The notes beneath the pieces are model-generated. The model ran no database searches. It was given only the letters and a program-made list of their open reading frames with translations, and had not been told where the DNA came from. The position numbers and the translations under genes are program-made. A DNA stretch of 64,000 nt, from positions 2,480,001 to 2,544,000 of the forward strand of contig JAHREC010000013.1 in NCBI GenBank assembly GCA_020081605.1, written 5' to 3'. Origin of the DNA: Albifimbria verrucaria (lineage: Eukaryota; Ascomycota; Sordariomycetes; Hypocreales; Stachybotryaceae). Below, in pieces: positions 12,438-24,447 of this stretch. Numbering within the stretch: position 1 is the first letter of the stretch; each line of letters begins with the position of its first letter.

Positions 12438-12736
12438 TCAGACGAATGTCATCCAGTCATCATCGTGAAGGGGCTACGTCTTCAATCATTTCGCATTCTT
12501 CGAGAAACTCTGCCCTTGCCTGTGAATATGTCTCCTTCCGTAGCATGCAGACCCGCGGCCTCGGAAGAGAGCTGCACACCCGCCCCGATGCGGTGAGGCC
12601 CGGACATTGCAATCTTTGGACCTGGGCTGTCGGGGAGGGGCGTATGCAAGTCGAACAGGTGGAAATGTCTCCAACTGTGCCTCACGCCGCTCGCTTTCCA
12701 GGTCGTGTTCACTGTGTTCCTGGATGTCGTCCAATC
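12438..12736 (-). CDS. probable small acidic-tailed protein (3' part of a gene)
   Basis: Unrecognised. Adding one G at the run 12593-12596 and two bases at 12470-12473 joins three minus-strand frames into about 99 residues. The product starts DDIQEHSEHDLESERREAQL, has a basic Pro/Arg-rich middle, then a helix (AEFLEECEMIEDV) and an acidic, aromatic C-terminus (DDDWMTFV) before the stop at 12438-12440. The break positions fit the C/G-run error pattern seen in certain genes of this window. A CAG acceptor-like site at about 12736-12738 suggests the segment is a 3' exon, but the 5' exon was not found. The alternative is chance open frames. Confidence 0.4.
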
Positions 12737-12740
12737 TGCA

Positions 12741-13551
12741 TCAGTGGCGACAGACCGCTCTTGTCTATTGGGAATAATCTACAATAGCTAGCTTACTACA
12801 GACGTGTGGTGCCAATCCTACCCGGGCCTTCCCCTCCTGTCTTTCCGTTATATCATCTTGTTCCAGCAACTCGTGTTGACGCAGGCTCAGGCGTCAGCCA
12901 AGTGTGGTCGTGAGATCGGCGCACTAGCCAGCAAGCCTCCCATCACACCAGGCAAAGGACTTGCGAGGGAAGCGCTGATCACCACCAACCCGCCACGAAT
13001 GAGATATTCCAAATGCACCCCGGCCGCTCCAACCACTCGACCGTGACACTGGCAGCCGCACCATTCCCGGAAGCTCCGCGTAAAAACAGAAAAACGTGTT
13101 CCCATGATAGTTACCAGTGGGCCGGGTAGTCTTGGCACCCTCATGCTCACCCTTCCTGATTGTCCCCTCTTGCACACCCTTTAGGGCCAAGCCACGCCTC
13201 GCCTCACCGTACTATTACCAAGTTGCCTTGCCCAGCAAGGCAAGATTTCCGTGCATAGCCAGCGTCATTGGTAGGACGGCAAGGGACCCGGACTTGGCCC
13301 AGAGCGCTGGATTCATATCGTTGGCTCACCCTTTGCCAACTGTTACGTCGCGATGAACTATCAAATGCCCAAATGCGGCAAATTCGTATTCAGAGCGTGA
13401 AAAAAATAACCACTAATAAGGCGTAGTGTTCGTTGTTTGGTGCTTATACTCGGGCTGTGCTGTTGTCCCGTTCGTTTGTATGTCGTCTCGCCATGGGGCC
13501 AACCTCAAAGGCACCGATTGTCATTCCGCATCTTCCGAGACGTCGCGGTCC
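12741..13551. other. intergenic, possible missing 5' exon
   Basis: No convincing coding sequence. It may contain the upstream exon and promoter of the minus-strand segment at 12438-12736. Confidence 0.4.
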
Positions 13552-13929
13552 TCAGAAACGACGCCGCCGCGTGTCTCGGCGTATAGATGGGGCCTTGGTC
13601 AGCAGCGGACTGCGGTGTTCGTCCTTGACCGAGGCTGTGCCCGCATCCCGCTCTCCCAGACACATGGTGAACCATCTCCGAAGTGATCTCATTGCCCCTC
13701 TTGGCCAGGCACCCACCCTGGACTTGCTTTTCCTGGGTGCCCGCTTCAGGCCTGCCTTGTGATCGTCCTCAGCTTCGCTGTTGCCGATCTCACTGTGCAT
13801 ATAGCTGCTGTCAGAGACGACGCTCTCCGTGTCACTGGTGCAGGAGCTGCACGTCTTTGCAGAGTAGGACGTTAGGCATGGTGCCTTTTCTGAACACCGC
13901 AGCACGACGGCGGGAGGCAGCTGGATCAT
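13552..13929 (-). CDS. small Ser/Arg-rich hypothetical protein
   Basis: Unrecognised 125-residue open frame starting at the ATG at 13929 (the open frame extends upstream to 14133, but codon use improves after this Met). The N-terminus is moderately hydrophobic and Cys-containing. It is followed by an acidic Ser-rich part (SCTSDTESVVSDSSYMHSE) and a strongly basic C-terminus ending in a run of Arg. Amino-acid composition and C/G-ending codons favour real coding. There is no domain, signal peptide or membrane segment to support a function. Confidence 0.4.
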   Translation of the reverse strand: MIQLPPAVVLRCSEKAPCLTSYSAKTCSSCTSDTESVVSDSSYMHSEIGNSEAEDDHKAGLKRAPRKSKSRVGAWPRGAMRSLRRWFTMCLGERDAGTASVKDEHRSPLLTKAPSIRRDTRRRRF

Positions 13930-14460
13930 GATGTGTTGGCGAAGTGAATGTAGATTAACCAACGGATCAACGGCGACTACAAGAGTTTCTCGAGAGGCGT
14001 GGGTATACGCAACAATGGTTATTGTCAACAGACAATGAGGCAGGCGTTGGGTTTTATCTTGCATCCATTTATTATCATGAACCCTTGGGCTGGGTTCACC
14101 ATTCCTCCGAGTCGTGAGGGTAACGGTTCCCAACCAAAGGTCTCAGTTCTAGACAATCACCGTGAGAACTAGTCTGTGTACCGACTCAGAAAACAATCCA
14201 CTGCCGACCACAATGTCTCAGTAGCCCCCGCCAACTCCACGTATCCTAGGGGTATTCGCCCCATACTCCTGGCGGTTCCTGTATTGTCTAAGCCAAAGTC
14301 ATTATCTCAGGCGGTGGCTTACAAAAGGACCCGAGGCCAACCTCCTGTGGACGGGCAACAGCACGATGTTGGTATGGTAACGTAGATGAACTTTACAGTT
14401 GTGAATTCGTTGGCCTGTCTAAGGAACAGAAATGTAGCGACGCATAAGGCACCCGCAACG
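13930..14460. other. intergenic
   Basis: No gene seen. It contains the 3' flank of rad1 and the upstream flank of the small minus-strand frame at 13552-13929. Confidence 0.5.
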
Positions 14461-15482
14461 TCAATCATCTTCTCTAGCCTCTTCATTGTCCTCTTCATCG
14501 TCATCCTCGAGGTCCTTCAGGTATGGAACAAACCGAAAGTCAAGAAAGCTCTTTTGCCACCTTCCACATCCACCATGAACTGAAGACTCAGAACACCCTG
14601 CGCATCACCTCTTACGCTAAGCTTACTAGCGATCCGCATCGCCTCCGTAGAGTTCTTGATAAGATCAAACTTGAAACTCTGAGACCAGCGTTGTTGAATA
14701 TTGAATATTTCCAGCACCTCTCTTCCTCTTGCAAAGTCCACAGTTGAACTGCCAATATCACCAGAGCCGGAGAGGGTGAGATAGGGTGATGTCTTACTTG
14801 CCGTGATGTTCAACCTCATAGGCGAAATTGGAGAAATCTCAGCCAGTGAATCAAGAAGGAGCGTGACGGCATAATGATCTTGAAAGTGACATCATTCCGA
14901 TCAAAGGGAATATCTTCAGGCATCTCTGGCATATATGTCGTCAGAGCAGCGGTCGTTTTAACACCCGACTCCTCAATAGTAATCTTGAAAGGATCTCCGT
15001 CCTCGGCATAAAGAAGTGTGCACGTCCCCGAGATGCCCAATGTTTGGTTACTGAAGGCATCTGGGCGATAGTTGCGAAGGTTGCTTCGATAGGGATCTTG
15101 CTCCGCTTTCTGCGCGCGGGTAGCCACATCTACCGCCCCGAATATCTGGAGGATCTCAAGTAGTGATGCGAGAGGTATTTGGAAACTAGGAAGCTCAGGT
15201 GGTTCGTCCCCTTGTTGGGCAGGTAGATTGACCGTATACGCCGAGAATAGAGCCTTGTCCAGGAACACCGCCCCTAGTCCTGGTAAGTGATGGTTCATAG
15301 CATCCGAGAGTAGAGCGATCTGTACCTTGCATGACACGAGCATTATCCGCCGAAAACCGGATACCTTCCTCGGTAATCTGAACATGGACAAGCGGTGCGA
15401 AATTGATACAGCGGAGCAGCTGATACAATGGCCTGGTAGAGGTAGCCACCGCCCTAAAGGCGGGTGGGTTGTGAGACGCCAT
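14461..15482 (-). CDS. rad1: DNA damage checkpoint protein Rad1 (9-1-1 clamp subunit)
   Basis: Rad1 is one of three subunits of the PCNA-like Rad9-Rad1-Hus1 ring that is loaded at damaged DNA and activates the ATR-type checkpoint kinase in the nucleus. The model has two exons, 15482-15326 and 15273-14461, split by a 52-nt intron (GTACAG...CTAG). One base must be added near 14857-14859 and one near 14540-14547, giving 323 residues, a normal Rad1 length. Family features seen are the N-terminal clamp strand with VQITEEGIRFSADNARVMQG then FLDKALFSAY, the linking region, PSRSLLDSLAEISP after frame repair, and the terminal DFRFVPYL followed by an acidic tail (EDDDEEDNEE). The start is the first Met of the conserved N-terminus (MASHNPPAFRAV). 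Confidence 0.88.
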
Positions 15483-15877
15483 ATCAAAGTGCAGACTTGG
15501 AAGGACTGAGCATGCGCGGATCGAGAACAAGAAAGAAAACGCGCGCGCGATGGAAGAGCTCGCAAAAACAGGAACAGTATGCAAATCAAGCTGCAGGGGA
15601 AAAGGTCGTTCTTGACTTGGTATTTCTCCAACTAAGTTACATCAAACCGCGCCGAACCGAATCGTGTAGGAAGAGGGTATATCACACGTAGACTCCAACG
15701 GCACAGAACATATAAACGACTCCGTAGCTGTATCCTGTTAGCTTATTATGGAATTATCGCAAGCACGCAAAGACGTTGGCGATGGTGGACGTACGAAACA
15801 GCCAAGGAGCCCGGGATGCCGAGAAGAGGGACGTTGAGCAGAGAACGGTCTGAGATGCACAGGTCAGCGATGATAGC
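15483..15877. other. rad1 upstream flank
   Basis: Short intergenic stretch holding the rad1 promoter (minus strand) and the 3' flank of the small membrane-protein gene. No other gene was seen. Confidence 0.5.
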
Positions 15878-16192
15878 TCAATCAAGGCCAAAGGATTCGT
15901 TTCGCCACAACTCACTCAGCGCAAAGACACCAGTGATCAAGAGCCCCAGCAGGAGCAGGGCGAAGCCAACGAAGAACTGGCTACCCTTATCGATGGCGGG
16001 GAGGAAAGGACTGCCAGCAGCAGCTTGCCAGACCTCGTGCAGCGAGGAATCCATGGGCCAAGCACGGGCCGTTCTGTCGTTCGGGAAGGAGCTGGGAGGC
16101 GATTGCGTAGCCGACGTGATGGGGACCTCGGCGCGATAGGGGTCTGAGGTTGGAGGGTTGGAGCTACGATAGATGCTGCTGGAGAGCTTCAC
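15878..16192 (-). CDS. small single-pass membrane protein, unknown function
   Basis: This 104-residue protein has a soluble Ser/Pro-rich N-terminal half, a conserved-looking stretch (FLPAIDKGSQFF), then one strongly hydrophobic segment (VGFALLLLGLLITGVFAL) at about residues 74-91 and a short charged C-terminus. The shape suggests a tail-anchored or single-pass endomembrane protein. I do not recognise the family. The gene is complete without frame correction and is divergent from gcn5 with only 192 bp between start codons, so the two probably share a promoter. Confidence 0.6.
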   Translation of the reverse strand: MKLSSSIYRSSNPPTSDPYRAEVPITSATQSPPSSFPNDRTARAWPMDSSLHEVWQAAAGSPFLPAIDKGSQFFVGFALLLLGLLITGVFALSELWRNESFGLD

Positions 16193-16202
16193 ATGCTGTC
16201 AC

Positions 16203-16229
16203 CCAATTGATTCGTGGCCAAAGACCAAT
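16203..16229. promoter_or_regulatory. paired CCAAT boxes in a divergent promoter
   Basis: Two CCAAT pentamers (16203-16207 and 16225-16229), two helical turns apart, lie between the divergent starts at 16192 and 16385. CCAAT is the binding sequence of the HAP/NF-Y complex. Function here is inferred from position only. Confidence 0.45.
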
Positions 16230-16384
16230 CAGGACTAGCGCGTTTCGAGAGCCTGGCCTTCCCCAGATAACGTAAGCAATTCCACTTCACGCCCCCACGG
16301 CATCTTCGACAGCGTCGCGACCAAGCAGTTCAACGCTGCAAGCTTGAGCAGACAATCATCTCCTACACCCGAACCAAGCTCAAA

Positions 16385-17725
<1,341 letters not shown>

Positions 17726-18540
17726 GGTTTCGCTCCGCGTTCTAAGCGTAAGATTCGCTCGTAGCATTTTTCCTTGTCTACGATTTATGAGCAATCCCAT
17801 CTGCCTATTAAGACGACTGGCTTTTAACGGAGTTGGGTGGGTATCAATTTGTCTTGGGAAGCGTAGGCGTCGCGATTAGCCGAACAGGCGGCAACTTGTT
17901 TTGAAGCACCCGAACGTATTGGTTTTGGAGTTATCGGTGTAAGATGGATTATCAAAGAACCAGAAGATCATGTCAGCTGTTTAGACAGTAGGTCCTGCAT
18001 GCTGAAAATACCAATATCAATAAGTGGAACGAATACATTCATATCACCGTTGTATGGAGTTAGGCTAGGTGAACTCTTCTGCGCACTCTATTATAAAGTA
18101 GCTCGTTGTGAACTAAAGGGTCTAAACATAACTCGCACGAGGCCTGTTGCCCTTCCTAAGGTGTATCATCTCAATCATTTTGGTCCTCCGGTGTCTCACT
18201 TGACACAATCCCCGTCGTTCTTCACGTAAAATGGCCGCAGCCTGCGAAATGTAGGCAGCAGCATATAATGCCAGTGCAGCTCGTATAAATCCGTTTCGTA
18301 TCGCTAATAACACCAACCGTCCAAGATAGCAGCAAAAGAACCTGTTCCTGGCTGCCACTGGAGAAAGACAGAACCCCTGACTCGTAAGGAAAGGGCGCCA
18401 GAGTCTATCATGTCGCATATCTTAGTAAGCCGTCCTGATCATGGACACATTGCTTTTTGTGTTCATATACCAAGCCATCTACATCATTCATATGCCTAGC
18501 CTCGGCCCCTGAAAAAATCCGAATCCATCGCGGATGGAGT
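17726..18540. other. convergent 3' flanks
   Basis: AT-richer stretch between the gcn5 stop and the stop of the minus-strand gene at 18541. Only 3' untranslated regions and terminators are expected here. No gene was seen. Confidence 0.6.
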
Positions 18541-19503
18541 TCAGCCCTGGGCTGTCGTGTTGGGTACGTCTGGTACATAGGTTGACCACGATTGCCGGGA
18601 GGAACGTGTTTCTTCAAGGAAACGTCTACGGCTCGAGCTTGAAGGTGCAACGGGCCGGCCCGGGCTAATATCGGTAGTCGGTCTGCTCAGGATGGGTGGA
18701 GGCTCGAGGCCGAGAGTGCGGCGAAGCATGGGCTGAAGTGATTCGGGAATATCAGCCCACTGGCCGGCACGGGCAGCAGCGATCATGGCTGGGGATGAGC
18801 GCCGCGGAGATTCCAGAGGATGCGGTGGCTCGTTGAAACAATTCGTCAGTGAGCTGCTCCGTGAGGAATGTAAGCTCGCCCGACTCGATGGCATTCTTGA
18901 GCCACTGCTCCCACTCCTCGTCCAACACAACCGAGTTGTCGCCGGCATCTCGCCTTGCTACCTGAGCGCGGAGACGCTCGTTGAGCTCAGCGCCAACGCT
19001 CTCAAGCTCCTCGTCGCTATCCTCTTCCTCGTCCAGTTTATCGTTATCAGGCTCGTCCAGGTGCATAGCACTGGGCCTCGTTATGGTGGAACGCACAGGT
19101 TGGTGCTCATCGGGCTCAACCCAGTCGGGAAGCCATCAGCCGTAGTATCTCTGATTATGACACCCTCTTCTCTCTCAAACTTGTCCTTGGCCCACTTGGT
19201 GCCCTCCCACTTGGTAAGCCCCGCAATCTCGGCATCAGTGAGGCGGAGGTTGTCAAAGGCCCTGAAGAGACGTCGGTGCCATGGCCAGCGGCTGAGGCGA
19301 ATGCGATGGGTGTTGTGTGTGTAGTCGAGGCCGGGGTATTTGGCCTCCTGGGTCTCGAGATGGCCGTAGAAGGCATGGGTCTCCTGGCGGACCTCGGGAA
19401 TGAGGTTACGCTGCAGGAAAGCGTGGAAGTTCTGGGGATCGTTTGGCTTCGGCTTGGGGTACATGTACTCGTACACGATCTGGTCAACGGAGCGGCCCTT
19501 CAT
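18541..19503 (-). CDS. conserved-looking hypothetical protein, 321 residues
   Basis: Not recognised. One missing C at ggg 19127-19129 and two at gggg 18791-18794 join three frames into an intronless gene starting at the ATG 19503 (MKGRSVDQIVYEYMYPKPK). The N-terminal 120 residues look folded, with aromatic and charged motifs (FHAFLQRNLIPEVRQETHAF, RWPWHRRLFRAFDNLRLTD, LTKWEGTKWAKDKFE). The centre is acidic (DNDKLDEEEDSDEE) and helical (EEWEQWLKNAIESGELTFL). The C-terminus is Ser/Arg/Pro-rich and disordered. There is no membrane segment or known catalytic motif. The high conservation suggested by the W-rich N-terminus favours a real, probably nuclear or cytosolic, protein. Confidence 0.65.
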
Positions 19504-22164
19504 GGTGACGGTGTTTCGAGGGGTTCGCAGAGGTAGCGCTTTGCTGGCGGAGTTGGGTGATTGGGAGAGATTGGGAAGAAAAAGGTGGGCAGCCGGCGGG
19601 CGGATGTATACGAGACACAAATGCTCGGCGGTGCTTCGGGGGTGTGGTAGGAAAAGTGTGATGGAGTGGCGGGAAAGGTGTTTTGGTTTTTGTCAATCCA
19701 GGTCTCGGGATTCTAGAAGTCGCAACCGAGATCGAGCCCCCAGGCGAATCGGCCGGAGGATGGGATTGTCTCGAAGTTGGCTCGAGTCGGGTAATTTCGG
19801 CCACCGAGTGGGAACGGCGAGGCCGATGCTGCAGCGGGAAAATCAATAGCTTAGGGCGATCAGATCTGCGCGGGGGTTCTGGACGCAGGAATGCAGGGTG
19901 GACGGAGGGCAGTTGTAGAAGGAAAGCAAGAGATCGAAGAGGAGAATGGAGGAGGGAGGTTTGCGAGAACGAGGTGCGGTGGGCCGGGGAGAGTAAGAAG
20001 AAGGAGGCGGACGGAGGAAAGGGCCGTGAGTGACCAAGACGAGGCCGTTCCTATTACTGTGCCTGCGCCTGCGCCTGTGCCTTGTGCCTGTGCCGCGCCT
20101 GTACTGGATAAGGATAAGGATAAGGGACAGTTGAGTTTGCGCTGTGCTGCCTGCGCGAAAGACAGGAGTGCCAGTGCCAGCGTCAGGGTGGCGCCCAGTT
20201 GCCTTGAACCCCTGCCAGGTCCCTGGGATGGCCAGGGAAGGGTGTGCTTCTGTACCGGATACAAGCGGCTCACGGCGATCTGCGGCGAGTTTTCGTGTGC
20301 GGTGTTGGTGGGGCAGAGTACCTGTACCGCGACCCCTTCGAGCAGGTACTCGAGGCAGAGGCCCTGAAAATGCATGCAACAGTGCTGCCGGATCCAGGGC
20401 GCTAGAAAAGTGTCAAAATGGGCGTTTTTCCCAAGAGTTATTCGCCTCGTCCACCTCCGTGCCTGATCGTCAGATTAAGCCATGCTGCAAGTCCATTGGC
20501 TGAGGTTGTTTGGACCAGCGTTCGCAATAACAAAAAAAAGTGTCTCTTGGACCACGAATGTATCCAAAACCTGACTGGTCATGGCGAACAAGGTTGTTGT
20601 GTTGTTGTTGTTTTTCTCTCTCACTCGCTTCCGTATCACATCATCACGGAATAGGGACTTACACATTGGCATCAAATACACCATCTAACGTTACCATATA
20701 GCGCATGCGTATCTCACTCACTCCTCCCCATTCACCCACCTCTTGCGTACTCAGCTTCTGCCATAAGCTTCGCAATTAACGCTACCGCCTTGCGTGATGG
20801 CTCCCTCTCCCACTCCCTCTCTCTCACTCTCTTCTTCCATGGCCTTCACCTTGCTTCCAGCCAGCTCCCCGGCTATGCGCCCCGCGCTGACTGGACCGCT
20901 ACGTCCTGCGCGTGACACGCAGAGGCCCGTCACAACCCAACCCAATGCGTAATCCTCCTCGACTTTTTTTCCAGGTCCGACCCTCCATGAACCCTTCCGC
21001 GCTGACGCCCGCTCCTTGGCCGCTCGGCGAGTAAAACAGCCTCAAATCGATTTGATCGCTCGTTCCAGCCGGCGCCCGTGCAAAGTATTGGCCACCATAA
21101 CCCAAGAGTAGCCACGTGCATCCATACAGTCGCAGTCGCAGTCGCAGTCGCAGTCATTCTCCTAAACTCCGTCGCTTGTCCACAGTAAATCACAATAACG
21201 TTACTTCCTGCAGCAATGTGGCCAAGCGCTCGCTATTGCGACGGTCGCATACATGGTCTAGTGGATCGTTGGGTTAGCTCGACTGCTCTGCGAAATCCCA
21301 AGCCATCCGTCTAAGCAGCTTGATATGCATGTCGCATCTTATCTGCGCTCTTGTCAGCCAATCTTTCCTCACTCCGAAACCATGCCCAACTCCCCGGTCA
21401 ATTACTCACATACGCATGCGATTCACAAACCCACCGTGACCCCATCGGGCCAAACTGTAGCACTCGCTGTCTCAACTAGACTGATCCCTTCCACATGGCT
21501 CCTCTGAAACGGCCGTTGCCACCGATGCATCTGGTGACTTGGACAGTGCGCACCGATCAATCCAGATTGACGGGAACATATCAATCCTCGATCAGCAGTG
21601 CATTGTCTACATTCGTTCTGCATTGGCAGGTCAAGTGCCTCACTCTGCCACCCAGCATCGGTCATCCATGCTCCACTCTTCCGAAGCCTTGCGGAGACGC
21701 CCGCCCGGAACGGCGGAGCGAGCGGTGATGGATGGGGCCTGTCTCCAATGGCCTGTAGCTACCCTGTATCTTATACAGCGCTGAAGCAACATCAAACTGC
21801 TCAAGGTCAGGGTGGTTGACGATTTTTACATGCAAATTCTATTGATTCGGGAAACAGGAATGCTAATTCTAGTTAACGATAAACATCTTCCTTGAGTTGT
21901 GCTGAAATTAAATCACATCATCGATATCGGGCATAAAATGTCATCGGTAATTCTTCAGATTCTCTTGTCTGTATAGTTACGCAACGCGTGTGATTCACCC
22001 TTGCATCCAGGTGTATGCGATAATCCAACTATCCCAAAAGTCCCAATATCCATAGACGACAACACAAATCATTGTACCAGAACTCGCTAAATAATCACCC
22101 AATGCTAACGTGTGTGGTCGTCAAGTCGTGAGTTGGTGTAAACTCTCGTGTAAGCCCAGCCCTA
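19504..22164. other. 2.7 kb intergenic
   Basis: No supported gene. Open frames at 19843-20379 overlap on both strands and have no family features. The region carries GCCTGT/GATAAG simple repeats near 20060-20130 and the CAGTCG array at 21127-21155. The first few hundred bases should hold the promoter of the gene starting at 19503. Confidence 0.5.
21127..21155. repeat. CAGTCG hexanucleotide microsatellite
   Basis: Almost five perfect head-to-tail copies of CAGTCG. Confidence 0.9.
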
Positions 22165-24018
22165 TCATACATATGCAGGTTCTGGGTATCGCCGGCCACT
22201 CACACCGATGGGTGGGCTCGTCTCCCGCTCCTCTGGTGACCGCCTGCCCCATCTTTTCCTATCTTCCCTTATCCGGTCTCTATTGTATGAGTCCCATCCG
22301 GGGTGATCACGCCGCCGGTCAATGTCGGCATGACTGCTTGTCCTCCGCTGAATAGGCGGTCGTTGCAGGTGTTGCCGATCGCGTCGGCCTCCTTGATCTC
22401 TCTCATCATCCATCTCACGATCTGGATCACGTTGCCTGCCTCTGTCCCGGTAACGATCACGTTCCTGCTCCCGCTCATCACGCGATCTTCTCCGTCGCTG
22501 CATCTCATCCTCACTTGTATCTTCCCCAATGCTGTTTTCCGAATGTTCATCAGAGTACATATGGCTCAGGCGCGAGGGTGGGAAATGGTCGCGGCTCCGA
22601 CGGGGCCGGACGTGCTCACTGTAAGAGCCTTGTCGTGAGCCATTTCTTGGACGGTCCGTAAGCCCGTTGGGAAGGATATTTGACACAGTCTCGCTAAGCT
22701 TGGTTCGAAGTGAACCTCGGGGCTGGGCACGTTCCTTTTCTTGTGATCATCTACCCGCATCTCCGAACGGTGCGTGCGGAATGAAGGTGGTGGACTCGGG
22801 GTTGCTGGTGGGGGCTGTGGTGCCGACGGCGGAACAAAGCGGCGCACTGATGGCGGGGAGGAGATTCGGGACGATGCCGCCGCTTCGTCTTAGGAGGCAC
22901 AGGCTCCTCGTCAGACGACTCATCAGAGGAATAGCGCCTCGGATGGCTATGTCTGCGACGTTGTGCAGGCCTCTTGGGACTACGCTCTTCGTAGGAGGGT
23001 GGAAAGGCGTGCAGAGGAGGCTCGTGGCTAGTAGGCGACGGTATATCCGAGAAGCTTCTGCGTCTAGCTTGTGCTTTTGGAGAAGGGTCACGTCGGCCTC
23101 TTTCAGGTGAACGACCCGAGGGCCTGGATGTGGGGTATCTCCCTTGCTGGTAGGAGAACCCGCGGCCCATATGTGTAGGGTCGACATGCCTTTGCCAGGA
23201 TTGCTGAGGCTGGAAGGTTGGTCGCACATGTGCATAGGGGACTTTGGGTGACTGGTGTTCGCAGGCAGGGTCCGGCTTGGCTGCTGCAGGTGGTGGCACG
23301 TTGTCATTCTTCGCTGCAGCCTCACTTCTCAGTTTTTGCGCGCACGACTGGTGCCAGAGATCCACGTCGGCGTCGGGCATGGTCGGGAATACGTCCTTGG
23401 GCAGCTCGGCGGGGAAGGCCTCGCCTGTCTCGGGGTGCTTCAAGTTCCAGTTCTTGACGGCGAACTGCATGAACGGGACATGCTCTTCGGGGCCCAGCAA
23501 GATCTCAAGCGATTCCCAGCGCGAGAAGCCCCTGTAGGTCAATGCGGGTATGGACGGCGCAGCGAAGTCATCGTGGGTGGGCTGAAGAGTGTGTTGACAG
23601 CCAGTGACCTGCCAGACGTAGGAGATGGACGGGTGCGGCATCTCTATGAAGAGGGCTATTGTGACGATGGAATTAACGAGTGCACCACGAGGGGGTTCGG
23701 GTTGGGTTACGTACAGTCATAGTCGCCGCCGACAGCCTTGTAGAAGGCGGCAAGCTTCTTGGGCGTTAGATGCTTCTCATTCTTGTCGCCAATCTCGTAA
23801 ATCTGGCATCAAAGTCGGGGTTAGCTACGTGCGCGCCGGATCGCAGGTCAGGCGCTGGGCGCGCGCGCAAGACGGAGAGAAAGAGGCGGATTTACAATGT
23901 GTTTGGCGATGGCGCGCAGCAGCGCATCTAGCTGGACGGTTGGACCCTTGTCCTTGGTGAACATGTAGGCATACTGGACGGCCGACGAGGGCTTCGCTTC
24001 GGCTGCGGGCGTGCCCAT
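22165..24018 (-). CDS. DUF7514-type fungal protein with disordered C-terminus
   Basis: From memory the N-terminal region matches the fungal DUF7514 domain, of unknown function. Three exons: 24018-23896, 23802-23715, 23655-22165. One base is missing at gggg 22855-22858 and one at gggg 22719-22722. The product is 567 residues. Residues about 15-190 form the domain, with LDALLRAIAKHI, the LTPKKLAAFYKAVGGDYD segment and PHPSISYVWQVTGCQHTLQP. It continues with GFSRWESLEILLGPEEHVPF and ends near a WHQSCAQKLR helix. The remaining two thirds is disordered, Arg/Ser/Pro-rich, with an RGSLRTKLSETVSNIL motif and a long RD/RE-dipeptide-rich stretch like those of splicing-associated proteins. The Met at 24039 is an alternative start. 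Confidence 0.75.
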
Positions 24019-24117
24019 GGCGAGTCGGCGTTTAGGCAAAGTGGCTCGCTAGTGGCCTGTGACATTCGATCTGATTTGGCTACGAGTCGGAGACGGCGTG
24101 GCGAGTTATGACTGCAC

Positions 24118-24145
24118 AGGTAGGTAGAGGTAGGTAGAGGTAGGT
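24118..24145. repeat. AGGTAGGTAG decamer array
   Basis: Nearly three copies of a 10-base unit, located about 100-130 bp upstream of the start at 24018. Confidence 0.85.
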
Positions 24146-24249
24146 GTCCTGCGCGGTTGGGCTGGTGGTGAGGTGAGGTGCTTTAACGATGTCACGGGCA
24201 GCGCAGTGCAGCGCAGCCTGCCTAAATCACGAGCCGCACGAAATGGACG

Positions 24250-24293
24250 AGGCAAGGCAAGGCAAGGCAACGTAAAGCGAGGCAAGGCAAGGC
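24250..24293. repeat. GGCAA pentanucleotide array
   Basis: Imperfect GGCAA repeats interrupted once by CGTAAAGCGA. Confidence 0.8.
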
Positions 24294-24408
24294 CGGGTAT
24301 TTGCCAGAAATCCACACTGCGTGCCTGGGCGGCGGATGGGCCGCGACGACGGGATAGGATGGAAGTGGCCTGGGCTGGGTTGGAGCGGACTGGGGGTTCG
24401 GTTGCTGA

Positions 24409-24447
24409 TGGGTGGATGGTGGATGGTGGATGATGGTGGTGGTGGTG
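24409..24447. repeat. GGATGGT / GGT array
   Basis: GGATGGT heptamers passing into GGT trinucleotides. Confidence 0.75.

Noticed and set aside
12092..12787. 231-codon plus-strand open frame
   Set aside because: It lies opposite the better-supported minus-strand coding signals, has random composition and no motif.
19843..20379. Pair of 170-178 codon minus frames
   Set aside because: Three frames on two strands are open together over GCCTGT-type repeats. No conserved motif or plausible start context.
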